A DNA stretch of 20,450 bases from an uncultured Eubacteriales bacterium (GTDB taxonomy: Bacteria > Bacillota > Clostridia > Oscillospirales > CAG-272): assembly GCA_902491535.1 (NCBI GenBank), contig CABUHS010000034.1:1-20450 (forward strand), read 5' to 3'. Shown here in pieces: positions 1-7,036 of the stretch; the first letter of the stretch is position 1; every line of letters starts with the position of its first letter. The position numbers were made by a program, and so were the translations under genes. Under the pieces are notes generated by a model, which made no database searches, was not told where the DNA came from, and worked only from the letters and a program-made list of their open reading frames with translations.

Positions 1-79
1 CGGTGTCAGTTGCGGGATCTGTCTCGGTGTCAGTTGCGGGATCTGTCTCGGTGTCAGTTGCGGGATCTGTCTCGGTGTC
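1..79. repeat. 24-bp perfect tandem repeat encoding an 8-residue linker unit
   Basis: Three identical 24-bp units occupy 1-24, 25-48 and 49-72, with 7 bases of a fourth at 73-79. On the minus strand they encode DTETDPAT, an acidic Thr/Pro linker typical of modular extracellular proteins. The array continues beyond the window, so the copy number is unknown. Perfect nucleotide identity suggests recent slippage or expansion. Confidence 0.95.
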
Positions 80-400
80 GGAATCCTGCTTTCCTGTCGT
101 CTCGGGAATTTCGACACTGCTCGGATCTGCAATATATTTCATAAGTCTTGTAAGATCCTTTGCGTTCTCTTTTCCGTCTCCGTTTAAATCGACACCGTAT
201 GCCTCAACTTTTTCACCTGCAATATATTTCATCAGGCGGGTAAGATCTTTTGAGTTTACCGTTCCGTCATTGTTTATATCTCCGAATATTCCGCTCTCGG
301 GTCCGGTAGCACTTGCAGATATTCCCGCTATCGCAGAAACCGCGATAAAAGATCCTGCAAACAGTGCCGCTATAACTTTTTTAGATTTAGATAATGACAT
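1..400 (-). CDS. Secreted type I dockerin protein, N-terminal part (cut by window edge)
   Basis: The visible 133 codons begin at ATG 400-398 and run off the left edge. Residues 1-31 form a signal peptide (KSKK, then a hydrophobic stretch, ending near SASA). Residues 40-92 hold two dockerin repeats with the calcium-loop pattern DxNxDGxxNxKD (DINNDGTVNSKD and DLNGDGKENAKD), each followed by LTRLMKYIA. From about residue 108 comes an acidic Thr/Pro linker of DTETDPAT octapeptides. Type I dockerins bind cohesins on scaffoldins, so this is probably an extracellular or surface-attached protein; its functional module lies outside the window. An AAGGAG sits 14 nt before the ATG, a rather long spacing, but no better start is visible. 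The dockerin is N-terminal, as in the protein at 10774. The function of the rest is unknown. Confidence 0.9.
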   Translation of the reverse strand, partial: MSLSKSKKVIAALFAGSFIAVSAIAGISASATGPESGIFGDINNDGTVNSKDLTRLMKYIAGEKVEAYGVDLNGDGKENAKDLTRLMKYIADPSSVEIPETTGKQDSDTETDPATDTETDPATDTETDPATDT

Positions 401-440
401 TTTCTTAATCTGTTCTCCTTACTTAGTTCAATGTCTTTTT

Positions 441-454
441 ATACATTTATGTAT
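441..454. promoter_or_regulatory. Palindrome in the leader of the dockerin gene
   Basis: ATACAT (441-446), TT, ATGTAT (449-454) is a perfect 6-bp dyad located 16-29 bp downstream of the -10 hexamer on the minus strand. It could be an operator or a weak leader hairpin; no regulator is identified. Confidence 0.35.
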
Positions 455-469
455 AAACGAATGTTATTT

Positions 470-478
470 ATTATACCA
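470..478 (-). promoter_or_regulatory. Extended -10 promoter of the dockerin gene at 1-400
   Basis: Read on the minus strand, 478-470 is TGGTATAAT, an extended -10 element about 70 nt upstream of the ATG. No good -35 hexamer is seen at 16-18 nt. The 5' leader also contains the dyad ATACAT-TT-ATGTAT at 441-454. Confidence 0.6.
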
Positions 479-874
479 CAATTTCATTGTGCTACAGGCA
501 CAATGCGCGGCAAAGCCGCAGAGCGATAGCTCAAATTGATGATTCAATGTTCTCTCAGATGTCCGAAGCTTTGCTCAGCAAAACTTCGGTACACATCGTG
601 AGGTTATTCTACCATGAAACAAAAATGTTTGCTCGCAAGGACATTTTTGCGAAGCCGTCAATTGCGCAGACCGTGCAAAGCACGGGGACGGCTAAGCCGC
701 AAAGGCTTACGAAGTAAGACTTTCTGCGCTTAATTATATCATAAAAAGCAAGACTCAAGTCTTGATATGCAGCTCCGCTGCGTCAAAACGACAACGTCGT
801 TTTGTTTTTAGCCATTCAATGTTCTCTCAGATGTCCGAAGATTTGCACAGCAAAGCTTCAGTATACATCGTGAG
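477..874. repeat. Dense array of short perfect hairpins (palindromic intergenic element)
   Basis: Nearly every base lies in a short inverted repeat. Stems and loops seen: CACAAT 477-482/ATTGTG 486-491; CATTGTGC 485-492/GCACAATG 498-505; GCGGC 507-511/GCCGC 515-519; GAGC 521-524/GCTC 529-532; ATTGA 535-539/TCAAT 544-548; a long hairpin 554-602; AAAAATGT 621-628/ACATTTTT 641-648; GCCGTC 654-659/GACGGC 687-692; CCGTG 671-675/CACGG 681-685; AAGCC 694-698/GGCTT 704-708; CTTAC 706-710/GTAAG 714-718; GCGCAGA 664-670/TCTGCGC 723-729; CAAGACT 749-755/AGTCTTG 758-764; GCAGC 769-773/GCTGC 777-781; CAAAACGAC 784-792/GTCGTTTTG 796-804; and a second long hairpin 826-874. No convincing coding frame covers it. 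It resembles REP/BIME-like or MITE-like mosaics, or a structured RNA. Its role is unknown. Confidence 0.85.
542..616. repeat. Palindromic repeat, copy A (~75 bp)
   Basis: This copy aligns over 75 nt with copy B at 814-888; the first 27 nt are identical and only a handful of substitutions follow. It forms a long imperfect hairpin: CTCA-GATGT 554-562 pairs with ACATC-(G)-TGAG 593-602, then CCGAAG 563-568 with CTTCGG 584-589, then TTTGCT 570-575 with AGCAAA 577-582. Confidence 0.9.
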
Positions 875-888
875 GTTATTATAACATG
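814..888. repeat. Palindromic repeat, copy B (~75 bp)
   Basis: Second copy of the element at 542-616, in the same orientation, with a slightly degraded inner stem (CCGAAG 835-840 opposite CTTCAG). The outer stem CTCAGATGT/ACATCGTGAG is intact. It lies at the end of the hairpin array; downstream is plain AT-rich sequence. Confidence 0.9.
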
Positions 889-982
889 ATTTAAACACTT
901 TGTCAATAAAGCTCAAGAAAAGTCCCTTTTACATTTTGTGTTACTGAAGATAGAAAACACAACTTCTCCGATAAAATACACA

Positions 983-1016
983 AAGGAGGACTGTCTCTGA
1001 CTAAACAGTCCTCCTT
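983..1016 (-). terminator. Rho-independent terminator of the XRE/membrane-protein operon
   Basis: AAGGAGGACTGT (983-994) and ACAGTCCTCCTT (1005-1016) form a perfect 12-bp stem with a 10-nt loop. It starts 6 nt past the stop of the gene at 1022-1258. On the minus strand it is followed by TTTGTGTATTTTATC, a modest T-rich tail. Confidence 0.8.
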
Positions 1017-1021
1017 ATGCT

Positions 1022-1258
1022 TCATATTGATTTTTGGTGCTTTTTATTGAAAAGCCAAGCCAGAGTAAAACATATTATAATTCCTATTCCATATGGAATG
1101 CAATATACAAATGCAGCGCTTGACGGGACACTGTAACCTGCGTATTGTCCGCCCCACTGAAGGTCGCAGTAGTTGTATGCAACAGCCGCGCACATGACAT
1201 TTGAAAGCAAAACCGCAAGCGCGGCAAAAAAACAGGCCATATATTTATATTTTTTCAT
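1022..1258 (-). CDS. Small two-helix membrane protein
   Basis: A 78-residue protein with two predicted membrane segments, about residues 7-29 (ACFFAALAVLLSNVMCAAVA) and 49-70 (the stretch FVYCIPYGIGIIICFTLAWL), with a basic C-terminal tail (FNKKHQKSI). The start is supported by AGGAGG eight bases upstream. It begins 18 nt after the stop of the XRE-type regulator gene and is followed by a strong terminator, so the two form an operon. I do not recognise a family. Pairs of an XRE regulator with C-terminal membrane helices and a small membrane protein are common in Firmicutes and may sense envelope state or control the partner's level, but that is inference. Confidence 0.8.
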   Translation of the reverse strand: MKKYKYMACFFAALAVLLSNVMCAAVAYNYCDLQWGGQYAGYSVPSSAAFVYCIPYGIGIIICFTLAWLFNKKHQKSI

Positions 1259-1276
1259 TGCAGATACCTCCTGAAT

Positions 1277-1732
1277 TTATTTTTTTTTGAAAATCAGTAT
1301 CATTCCCAATATCATGAGCAGTACAAATAAAATAATGAGGATTCCCGTTCCATTTAGAGTAATCATCGATGATTCATTAATCTGACTAACAGACGATGAA
1401 TGTATAACTGTTAATATACAAAACAAGATAAGACAAACAGCGCCGATGAAGCAAAGCCAAAAACCGATTTTACTTTCGTCCATTTTGTGGAAAACCGAAT
1501 CTTTGTTCTTTTTCTTTGTATTGTCAGAAGCACTTATAGGTTGGTTTTCGGTAAGTTCATCAATTGTAATTTGAAAGCATTCACTTAAAGCTCTGAGTTT
1601 ATCCAACTCGGGAGTTGATAAACCTCCTTCCCATTTTGAGATCGCTTGTCTTGAAACTCCTATTTTCTCGGCAAGCTGTTCCTGTGACAGTCCGTTCTTT
1701 CGCCTGAGTGTATATATTTTTTCAGACAACAT
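1277..1732 (-). CDS. XRE-family helix-turn-helix regulator with C-terminal membrane helices
   Basis: A 151-residue protein. Residues 5-60 are an HTH_3 (Cro/CI) domain with the typical text LSQEQLAEKIGVSRQAISKW at 15-34, followed by STPELDKLRALSECFQITID. After a charged linker (72-88) come two hydrophobic segments, roughly 89-110 and 127-148, and a basic KKK end. The domain order suggests a DNA-binding head tethered to the inner face of the membrane. GGGAGG lies about 7 nt before the ATG. It is the first gene of a two-gene operon with the small membrane protein at 1022-1258. A TCAAT-AATA-ATTGA dyad (minus strand) at 1783-1796, upstream of the start, could be its own operator. Its targets and signal are unknown. 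Confidence 0.92.
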   Translation of the reverse strand: MLSEKIYTLRRKNGLSQEQLAEKIGVSRQAISKWEGGLSTPELDKLRALSECFQITIDELTENQPISASDNTKKKNKDSVFHKMDESKIGFWLCFIGAVCLILFCILTVIHSSSVSQINESSMITLNGTGILIILFVLLMILGMILIFKKK

Positions 1733-2047
1733 TTACTTTACCTCCCAAATAACATAATACCGCAATTCCCCGTAGCACACTATCAATTATTATTGAAACT
1801 TTCGCAACCGACGGTTGCATGACGAAAAATTTATATATATTTATATTCAACTTTCAACTTTCTTGCAGATTACAAGGCTCGGAAAAATCGGCGGAATTAT
1901 AAACCAGCAATACAAAAGGTAAAATGAACCAATAAAACAAGGATAAGAAAATAAATCCTGAGCATTTAAAAACAACGTATATATGTTATATGTCAGTAAC
2001 AATGCCATACATTTTGATTCTGTAAAAATAATTACCGATAAAAAGCT
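1733..2047. other. Intergenic region with two dyads and no gene
   Basis: This 315-bp AT-rich gap holds the dyad TCAAT-TATT-ATTGA (1783-1796) and a GC-rich hairpin GCAACC-GAC-GGTTGC (1804-1818), the latter of the same short-loop style as the array at 477-874. A CAACTTT microrepeat lies near 1848-1861. I see no convincing -35/-10 pair and no strong terminator for ogt. Confidence 0.7.
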
Positions 2048-2578
2048 TTAAAAGGCAAAGTCACACGTTTCAGATTCTCCTGCCACAGCACGTCTTTCAA
2101 GCCGCAGCAAACGCTCCTTAAGTCCGATTCCTCCGGCATATCCGGTCAGCGCTCCGGACGCGCCCACGATACGGTGGCAAGGAATAATTATTCCTACAGG
2201 ATTTCTGTGACACGCCATACCGACCGCACGGAATGCACGCGGTCTGCCTATCTGCTCCGCGATATGTCCGTAACTGCGTGTTTCTCCGAACGGCACAAGC
2301 GCAAGCGCACGCAAAACCGCCTTCTGAAAATCGGTTCCGTATATTGCAACAGGAAGTTCAAAATTCATTCGCTTGCCGCACAGATATTCTTCAAGCTGCC
2401 GTGCAGCACTGTCCGAAAGCGCAGACGGTTCGCCGCACATATGCGATCCGCCTTCCCATGCACTGACCGAAACTATATATTCTTCTGTATAGCCTACGGT
2501 TATATCAAGTCCGCATAAAGAATACACGGTACTGTGAGCCGAATCAAATATTTCCCTGCTGATCTCAGTTATATTCAT
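2048..2578 (-). CDS. ogt: Methylated-DNA--protein-cysteine S-methyltransferase
   Basis: A 176-residue suicide repair enzyme that takes O6-alkyl groups off guanine in DNA onto its own cysteine. The active-site text IIIPCHRIVG is at residues 130-139, with acceptor Cys134. Upstream are the winged-helix features TDFQKAVLRAL and VPFGETRSYGHIAEQIGRPRAFRAVG (written here in part), and downstream the glycine-rich TGYAGGIGLKERLL. Length matches the Ogt/AdaB family. A GAGGAGG ribosome binding site lies about 12 nt before the ATG. It starts 41 nt after the manA stop, so manA and ogt are probably cotranscribed from the promoter at 3603-3631. No obvious terminator follows. No Ada-type regulatory domain is present. 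Confidence 0.95.
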   Translation of the reverse strand: MNITEISREIFDSAHSTVYSLCGLDITVGYTEEYIVSVSAWEGGSHMCGEPSALSDSAARQLEEYLCGKRMNFELPVAIYGTDFQKAVLRALALVPFGETRSYGHIAEQIGRPRAFRAVGMACHRNPVGIIIPCHRIVGASGALTGYAGGIGLKERLLRLERRAVAGESETCDFAF

Positions 2579-2619
2579 ATCTGTTTTCGCTCCTCCTCAA
2601 AATATTTTACGGTTACCGC

Positions 2620-3531
2620 TTACCAGCACATCGTCAGAATCGTCAGATCTCTGCCTGAAATATCCGCAGAGCAGCCTTTCGGAAGCAAAAAGCTGTCTCC
2701 TTTTACTATCTTATCGCCGCAAATAGTTCCGCTTCCTCCGGCACATGATATAAAAAGCATACCGTTTTCCGCTGTTACGGATAACTTCCCGTCTGCGGAA
2801 TATTTCTTCACGGAAAAATATTCGCATTCCGTGAGTCCGGGTTCGGCTATACCGTCATGCAATTTATATACTCCGAGTCTCTCCACGGTATCGGCAGCTT
2901 CCTCGGTCTGAACAGGTCTGTCTCTGCCGCGATCCCATACGCGGAGAGTAACTGCGTCGCTCTGCTGAAATTCCAAAACAACGATTCCGCCGCCGAGCGC
3001 ATGAACAAGTCCCGACGGTATCATATAGAATTCTCCCGCCTTTACGGGAATCCGATGCAGAAGCTTTTCTACGCTTCCATCGCGTGCCGCGCGGATAAAT
3101 CCGTCACGGTCAAATCCGCCGTGCGCCGCAGCTTCTTCAAATCCGTATATTATCTCCGCGCCGTCATCCGCTTCGGCTATATACCACAGCTCAGTCTTGC
3201 CGGGATGCACCTGTACGGAAAGAGCATCGCCTGCGTCAATATATTTTACGATAACGGGAAGCTCACCGTCCGAGCCCTCCTCCGTACGGAGATATTCGGA
3301 AATGGTCATTCCGTCAAAACGTCCTCCGTCTATTATGTTTGATACTCCGCCGCATGATACAAGCTCCAGCGTTTCGCCGAGACGTATCTCACCGTCTGAC
3401 GATTCGGGATCAGGGGCTTCGGGCATAGGCTTTCCGTATCCGACGCACAGCTTTCCTCCGCCCCATACCTTTGCCGTCGGCAAAGCGCGCAGCCGCAGCG
3501 GAAGCACTTTTTCAAGCGAATCTTCTGTCAT
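2620..3531 (-). CDS. manA: Mannose-6-phosphate isomerase, class I (short Firmicutes form)
   Basis: A 303-residue zinc enzyme that interconverts mannose-6-phosphate and fructose-6-phosphate, linking mannose use and GDP-mannose supply to glycolysis. The cupin signature is clear: KVWGG at 21-25, LGETLEL at 51-57, SVQVHPGKTELWYI at 105-118, and PSGLVHALGGG at 172-182. Expected zinc ligands are Gln107, His109, Glu114 and His177. Length fits the ~310-residue Bacillus ManA/Pmi type rather than the ~390-residue enteric type. A GGAG precedes the ATG by about 11 nt. It is the first gene of the manA-ogt unit and is divergent from pcrA. Confidence 0.93.
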   Translation of the reverse strand: MTEDSLEKVLPLRLRALPTAKVWGGGKLCVGYGKPMPEAPDPESSDGEIRLGETLELVSCGGVSNIIDGGRFDGMTISEYLRTEEGSDGELPVIVKYIDAGDALSVQVHPGKTELWYIAEADDGAEIIYGFEEAAAHGGFDRDGFIRAARDGSVEKLLHRIPVKAGEFYMIPSGLVHALGGGIVVLEFQQSDAVTLRVWDRGRDRPVQTEEAADTVERLGVYKLHDGIAEPGLTECEYFSVKKYSADGKLSVTAENGMLFISCAGGSGTICGDKIVKGDSFLLPKGCSADISGRDLTILTMCW

Positions 3532-3602
3532 AACAATTCAAACTCCGTTTTTCGTTTTTTCATACAAATACATCGTTCTTTCATATACGGGATAATACTG
3601 TT

Positions 3603-3631
3603 ATTATAAATTAATCTGTTTTTTTCGTCAA
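3603..3631 (-). promoter_or_regulatory. Sigma-A promoter of manA-ogt
   Basis: On the minus strand TTGACG (3631-3626), a 17-nt spacer, and TATAAT (3608-3603). It lies 72 nt upstream of the manA ATG and is back-to-back with the pcrA promoter; only 8 bp separate the two -35 hexamers. Confidence 0.88.
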
Positions 3632-3639
3632 TATGTCTG

Positions 3640-3668
3640 TTGATTTATTTTTATAAATATGTTAAAAT
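3640..3668 (+). promoter_or_regulatory. Sigma-A promoter of pcrA
   Basis: TTGATT (3640-3645), a 17-nt spacer, and TAAAAT (3663-3668), 61 nt before the pcrA ATG. The leader contains a small TTACGG/CCGTAA inverted repeat (3683-3688 and 3700-3705). Confidence 0.82.
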
Positions 3669-3729
3669 AAAGTAAATAAAATTTACGGATGACCCATACC
3701 CGTAACGAATACGGAAGGTAATTTAAAAT

Positions 3730-6201
3730 ATGACAGAATGTATGTGCGCCGGCTCCGTCGCCGGAAATGCTCTTGCAGAGCGTTTTACGGCTGCAAAGCG
3801 CAAAATCTTTGACAGAATATATGAAAAACTTAACGCGGAACAGCGCGATGCGGTATACAGCGTCCGCGGACCTCTGCTCGTACTTGCGGGAGCAGGTAGC
3901 GGAAAGACCACTGTACTCACAAGGCGTATCGCCTTTATCATAAGATACGGCAACGCATACTATGCAGACGCTCCGTCAAACCTGACAGAAGAATATGTCT
4001 CCGGACTCGAAGTTATCGCCGGCGACGCAAGTGCCGATACTGCCGCGCTTGAGAAAGCTGCAGACAGTCTTGCACATGAAAGATGCCCCGAATGGGCGAT
4101 CCTCGCCATCACTTTTACTAATAAGGCTGCAAACGAGATGAAGGAGCGTCTCACAGCTCTTCTGTGCGATGCCGAAAGCACGGAAAGTGAGGAAGCAGAA
4201 GAAAGCGTAAAGCGTAAAACAGACGTATGGGCAGGAACATTTCACTCGGTCTGTCTGCGGATCCTGCGTAAATACTGCACCGAAGCAGGTTATTCCGCCG
4301 GCTTTACCATATACGATACGGACGATACAAAAAAAGCTGTGCAGGCGTGCATGCGCGAACTTAACATCGACGAAAAAATGCTCGCGCCGAGAGCTGTTCA
4401 GAATGCAATAAGCAGAGCAAAGGATCAGCTTATAACTCCCGAGAAATACGCATCTGAGGCAGGACAGGATTATACGCACGACCGTGTTGCAAAAATATAT
4501 GAGCTTTATCAAAAGAGACTGCGCGAGGGCAACGCACTCGACTTTGACGATATAATCATGCAGACGGTACGTCTTCTCACAGAAAAAGGCGACATCAGAG
4601 AATACTATCAGCACAGATTCAAATATGTCTGCGTCGACGAGTATCAGGATACCAACTGCGCGCAGTTTGAGCTTATACAGCTCCTTTCCGGTGGATATAA
4701 AAACATTATGGCAGTCGGAGACGACGACCAGAGCATCTACAAGTTCAGAGGCGCCCGTATCGAGAATATACTGAACTTTGAAAAAGTCTATTCCGATGCA
4801 AAAGTAATACGGCTCGAACAGAATTACCGTTCGGCAGGAAATATTCTCGACGCTGCAAACGCTCTTATCTCCAACAACATCGGAAGAATGGGTAAAACAC
4901 TTCGCACCGACCGCGAGAGCGGCGAAAAGATCACGCTTAAACGCCTTGAAAATCAGAATGAAGAAGCAAGATACATAATCAACCGGATTGCAGAACTTTC
5001 GCTCCGCGAAAAGCGCAAATTCAGTGATTTCGCAATCCTTTACCGCGTAAACGCTCAGTCAAACAGCCTCGAAAACGTATTCGCGCGCAGCGGTATTCCC
5101 TATCGCATCCTCGGGGGCATGCGCTTTTTCGAGCGCAAGGAAGTCAAGGATATTCTCGCATATCTCTGCGTAATAAACAATCCCGCCGACAACCTGCGTC
5201 TTAAACGGATAATCAACGAGCCAAAGCGAAAAATCGGTGAAACTACAGTTGCAACCGTCGAAAAGCTTGCCGGAGAAGAGGGCTGCAGCATGTATGAAAT
5301 AATGCGAAATGCCGATAAATACACCATACTTGCAAAAACGGCTCCAAAGCTCCGCGATTTCGTTTCAATTATAGACACACTGCGCGAAATAGCTAAAACG
5401 GAACGTCTGTCCGTGCTTGTCGAAAACACCATAGACCGTTCGGGATACCGCAATATGATACTCATGATGGGAGAAAGCGAGATCGACCGTCTCGAAAATA
5501 TTCAGGAGCTTGTATCCACCGCAGTTGATTATGAAGACCGCATAGCCGCGCAGAACGACGGAACTGTACCTACGCTCACCTCATTCCTTGAAGAGATCGC
5601 TCTTGTAGCCGATATCGACAACTACGATTCATCGGCAGACGCAGTATCGCTTATGACTATACACAGCGCCAAAGGACTCGAATTTCCTGTCGTATTTCTT
5701 CCCGGATTTGAAGAAGGACTCTTTCCGGGCATGCAGTCGGCAGTATCCGATGAAGAGCTTGAAGAAGAACGCAGACTTGCATATGTTGCTCTAACGCGAG
5801 CCAAGGACCGAATCTACATTTCGCACGTGCGCGAACGTCTCATATACGGACGTACAGCTCACAACCAGCTCTCACGCTTTGCGAAGGAGATACCCGAAGA
5901 GCTTGTTAGCAGCGAGCTTATCAAGCTGCGGGAAGAACGGGAAATGACATCATCCAGACCGAAGAAAAAGCCGATCGTAATATCAGATGAGCTGAAAAAG
6001 AAAAGTTCAGCGGGTTCTAACGCATCGCGCGGAGAACGCTTTTCCGCCGGAGATGAGGTAGAACATGCAAGCTTCGGTCACGGACGTATTATTTCGGTAA
6101 CCCCGATCGCGTCCGACTCACTGTATGAGGTAATGTTCGACAGTTGCGGAACTAAAAAGCTTATGGGCGCATATGCGCGACTCAAAAAGATCGATAGCTG
6201 A
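3730..6201 (+). CDS. pcrA: ATP-dependent DNA helicase PcrA (UvrD/Rep family)
   Basis: An 823-residue superfamily 1A 3'-5' helicase for repair and replication. Motifs in order: Walker A AGAGSGKT at 53-60; Ia ITFTNKAANEMKER at 127-140; Ib TFHSVCLRILR at 170-180; II VDEYQDTN at 302-309; III GDDDQSIYKFRGA at 330-342; IV QNYRS at 364-368; V IHSAKGLEF at 644-652; VI EEERRLAYVALTRA at 678-691. The C-terminal FSAGDEVEHASFGHGRI at 771-787 opens the Tudor-like domain that in PcrA contacts RNA polymerase. Compared with Bacillus PcrA there is an extra ~45 residues between motifs I and Ia (about 75-120) and an acidic insert at 147-165. GGAAGG lies 11 nt before the ATG. It is monocistronic, bounded by its own promoter and terminator. 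Confidence 0.97.
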   Translation: MTECMCAGSVAGNALAERFTAAKRKIFDRIYEKLNAEQRDAVYSVRGPLLVLAGAGSGKTTVLTRRIAFIIRYGNAYYADAPSNLTEEYVSGLEVIAGDASADTAALEKAADSLAHERCPEWAILAITFTNKAANEMKERLTALLCDAESTESEEAEESVKRKTDVWAGTFHSVCLRILRKYCTEAGYSAGFTIYDTDDTKKAVQACMRELNIDEKMLAPRAVQNAISRAKDQLITPEKYASEAGQDYTHDRVAKIYELYQKRLREGNALDFDDIIMQTVRLLTEKGDIREYYQHRFKYVCVDEYQDTNCAQFELIQLLSGGYKNIMAVGDDDQSIYKFRGARIENILNFEKVYSDAKVIRLEQNYRSAGNILDAANALISNNIGRMGKTLRTDRESGEKITLKRLENQNEEARYIINRIAELSLREKRKFSDFAILYRVNAQSNSLENVFARSGIPYRILGGMRFFERKEVKDILAYLCVINNPADNLRLKRIINEPKRKIGETTVATVEKLAGEEGCSMYEIMRNADKYTILAKTAPKLRDFVSIIDTLREIAKTERLSVLVENTIDRSGYRNMILMMGESEIDRLENIQELVSTAVDYEDRIAAQNDGTVPTLTSFLEEIALVADIDNYDSSADAVSLMTIHSAKGLEFPVVFLPGFEEGLFPGMQSAVSDEELEEERRLAYVALTRAKDRIYISHVRERLIYGRTAHNQLSRFAKEIPEELVSSELIKLREEREMTSSRPKKKPIVISDELKKKSSAGSNASRGERFSAGDEVEHASFGHGRIISVTPIASDSLYEVMFDSCGTKKLMGAYARLKKIDS

Positions 6202-6240
6202 AGCTGACACAGATAAGATTTTCCGAATTAAATATACAGC

Positions 6241-6281
6241 GGCAGCTGCAGAGAGAATTTTCTCTCTGCAGCTGCCTTTTT
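6241..6281 (+). terminator. Rho-independent terminator of pcrA
   Basis: GGCAGCTGCAGAGAGAA (6241-6257) pairs perfectly with 6260-6276, a 17-bp stem with a 2-nt centre, followed by TTTTT (6277-6281). It is 40 nt past the pcrA stop. Confidence 0.97.
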
Positions 6282-6324
6282 ATCGAAAAATTACATCTGC
6301 ACACATGAGAATTCGGTAAAACAG

Positions 6325-6353
6325 TAGACATATTCATTTTTTTATAATATAAT
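6325..6353 (+). promoter_or_regulatory. Sigma-A promoter of the reductase-hydrolase-GTPase operon
   Basis: TAGACA (6325-6330), a 17-nt spacer, and TATAAT (6348-6353), 36 nt before the ATG at 6389. It lies directly downstream of the pcrA terminator. Confidence 0.88.
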
Positions 6354-6388
6354 AAATGTATATAAAACAATAAAGGAGAACAGATAAC

Positions 6389-7006
6389 ATGAAAGTTCTG
6401 ATGATAAACGGAAGCCCGAAAGCAAACGGAAACACAGCCGTCGCGCTGCGCGAAATGGAAAAGATATTTAACGAAAGCGGAGTTGAAACCGAAATAGTAA
6501 CCGTCGGAAACGGCGTGATACGCGGATGCATCGGATGCGGAAGCTGCGTCAAAAACGGAAAATGCGTATTTGACGACACCGTAAATGAGCTTGCGCCCAA
6601 ATTCGAAGCATGCGACGGTCTTGTCGTAGGAAGCCCCGTATATTATGCATCGGCAAACGCAACACTTATCGCATGTCTCGACAGACTGTTTTACAGCACG
6701 CCGTTTGACAAAACGATGAAGGTCGGAGCAGCCGTAGCTGTAGCTCGCCGCGGAGGAACCTCCGCCACATTTGACGAACTTAACAAATATTTTACTATCT
6801 CCGGTATGCCTGTTGCTTCAAGCCAGTATTGGAATATCGTTCACGGAAGAGCCCCAGGCGAAGCCGAGCAGGACGCCGAAGGACTCCAGACGATGCGCGT
6901 GCTGGCAAGAAATATGGTATTTCTCATGAAGAGCATTGCGCTCGGAAAAGAAAAATACGGTCTGCCGGAAAAAGAGGCTAAGGTACGCACAAACTTTATC
7001 AGATAA
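6389..7006 (+). CDS. Flavodoxin-fold NAD(P)H-dependent oxidoreductase with an iron-sulfur-flavoprotein-type cysteine motif
   Basis: A 205-residue protein. Residues 3-17 (VLMINGSPKANGNTA) are the FMN phosphate-binding loop of the NADPH-dependent FMN reductase family, and GLVVGSPVYYASANATL near 77-93 is the second flavin-contact loop. Between them is the compact cluster C47-x2-C50-x2-C53-x5-C59 (GCIGCGSCVKNGKC), the spacing seen in archaeal and clostridial iron-sulfur flavoproteins that carry a [4Fe-4S] cluster. It is therefore probably a small cytoplasmic electron-transfer or quinone/nitro-type reductase; the substrate is unknown. AAGGAG is 10 nt before the ATG. It heads an operon with the hydrolase at 7037 (30-nt gap) and the GTPase-nuclease at 8004. 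Confidence 0.9.
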   Translation: MKVLMINGSPKANGNTAVALREMEKIFNESGVETEIVTVGNGVIRGCIGCGSCVKNGKCVFDDTVNELAPKFEACDGLVVGSPVYYASANATLIACLDRLFYSTPFDKTMKVGAAVAVARRGGTSATFDELNKYFTISGMPVASSQYWNIVHGRAPGEAEQDAEGLQTMRVLARNMVFLMKSIALGKEKYGLPEKEAKVRTNFIR

Positions 7007-7036
7007 AAAAACAGAACAAAAATACAAAGGACAATT

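Noticed and set aside
1..79. CRISPR-like array
   Set aside because: The repeats are contiguous, have no spacers, and encode an in-frame octapeptide linker.
487..717. 76-codon plus-strand open frame inside the hairpin array
   Set aside because: It is made of palindromic repeat sequence, has no ribosome binding site and no recognisable protein character.
1866..1922. Possible coding relic reading LQITRLGKIGGIINQQYKR
   Set aside because: Only about 19 codons, no start or ribosome binding site, and no family match; probably chance.
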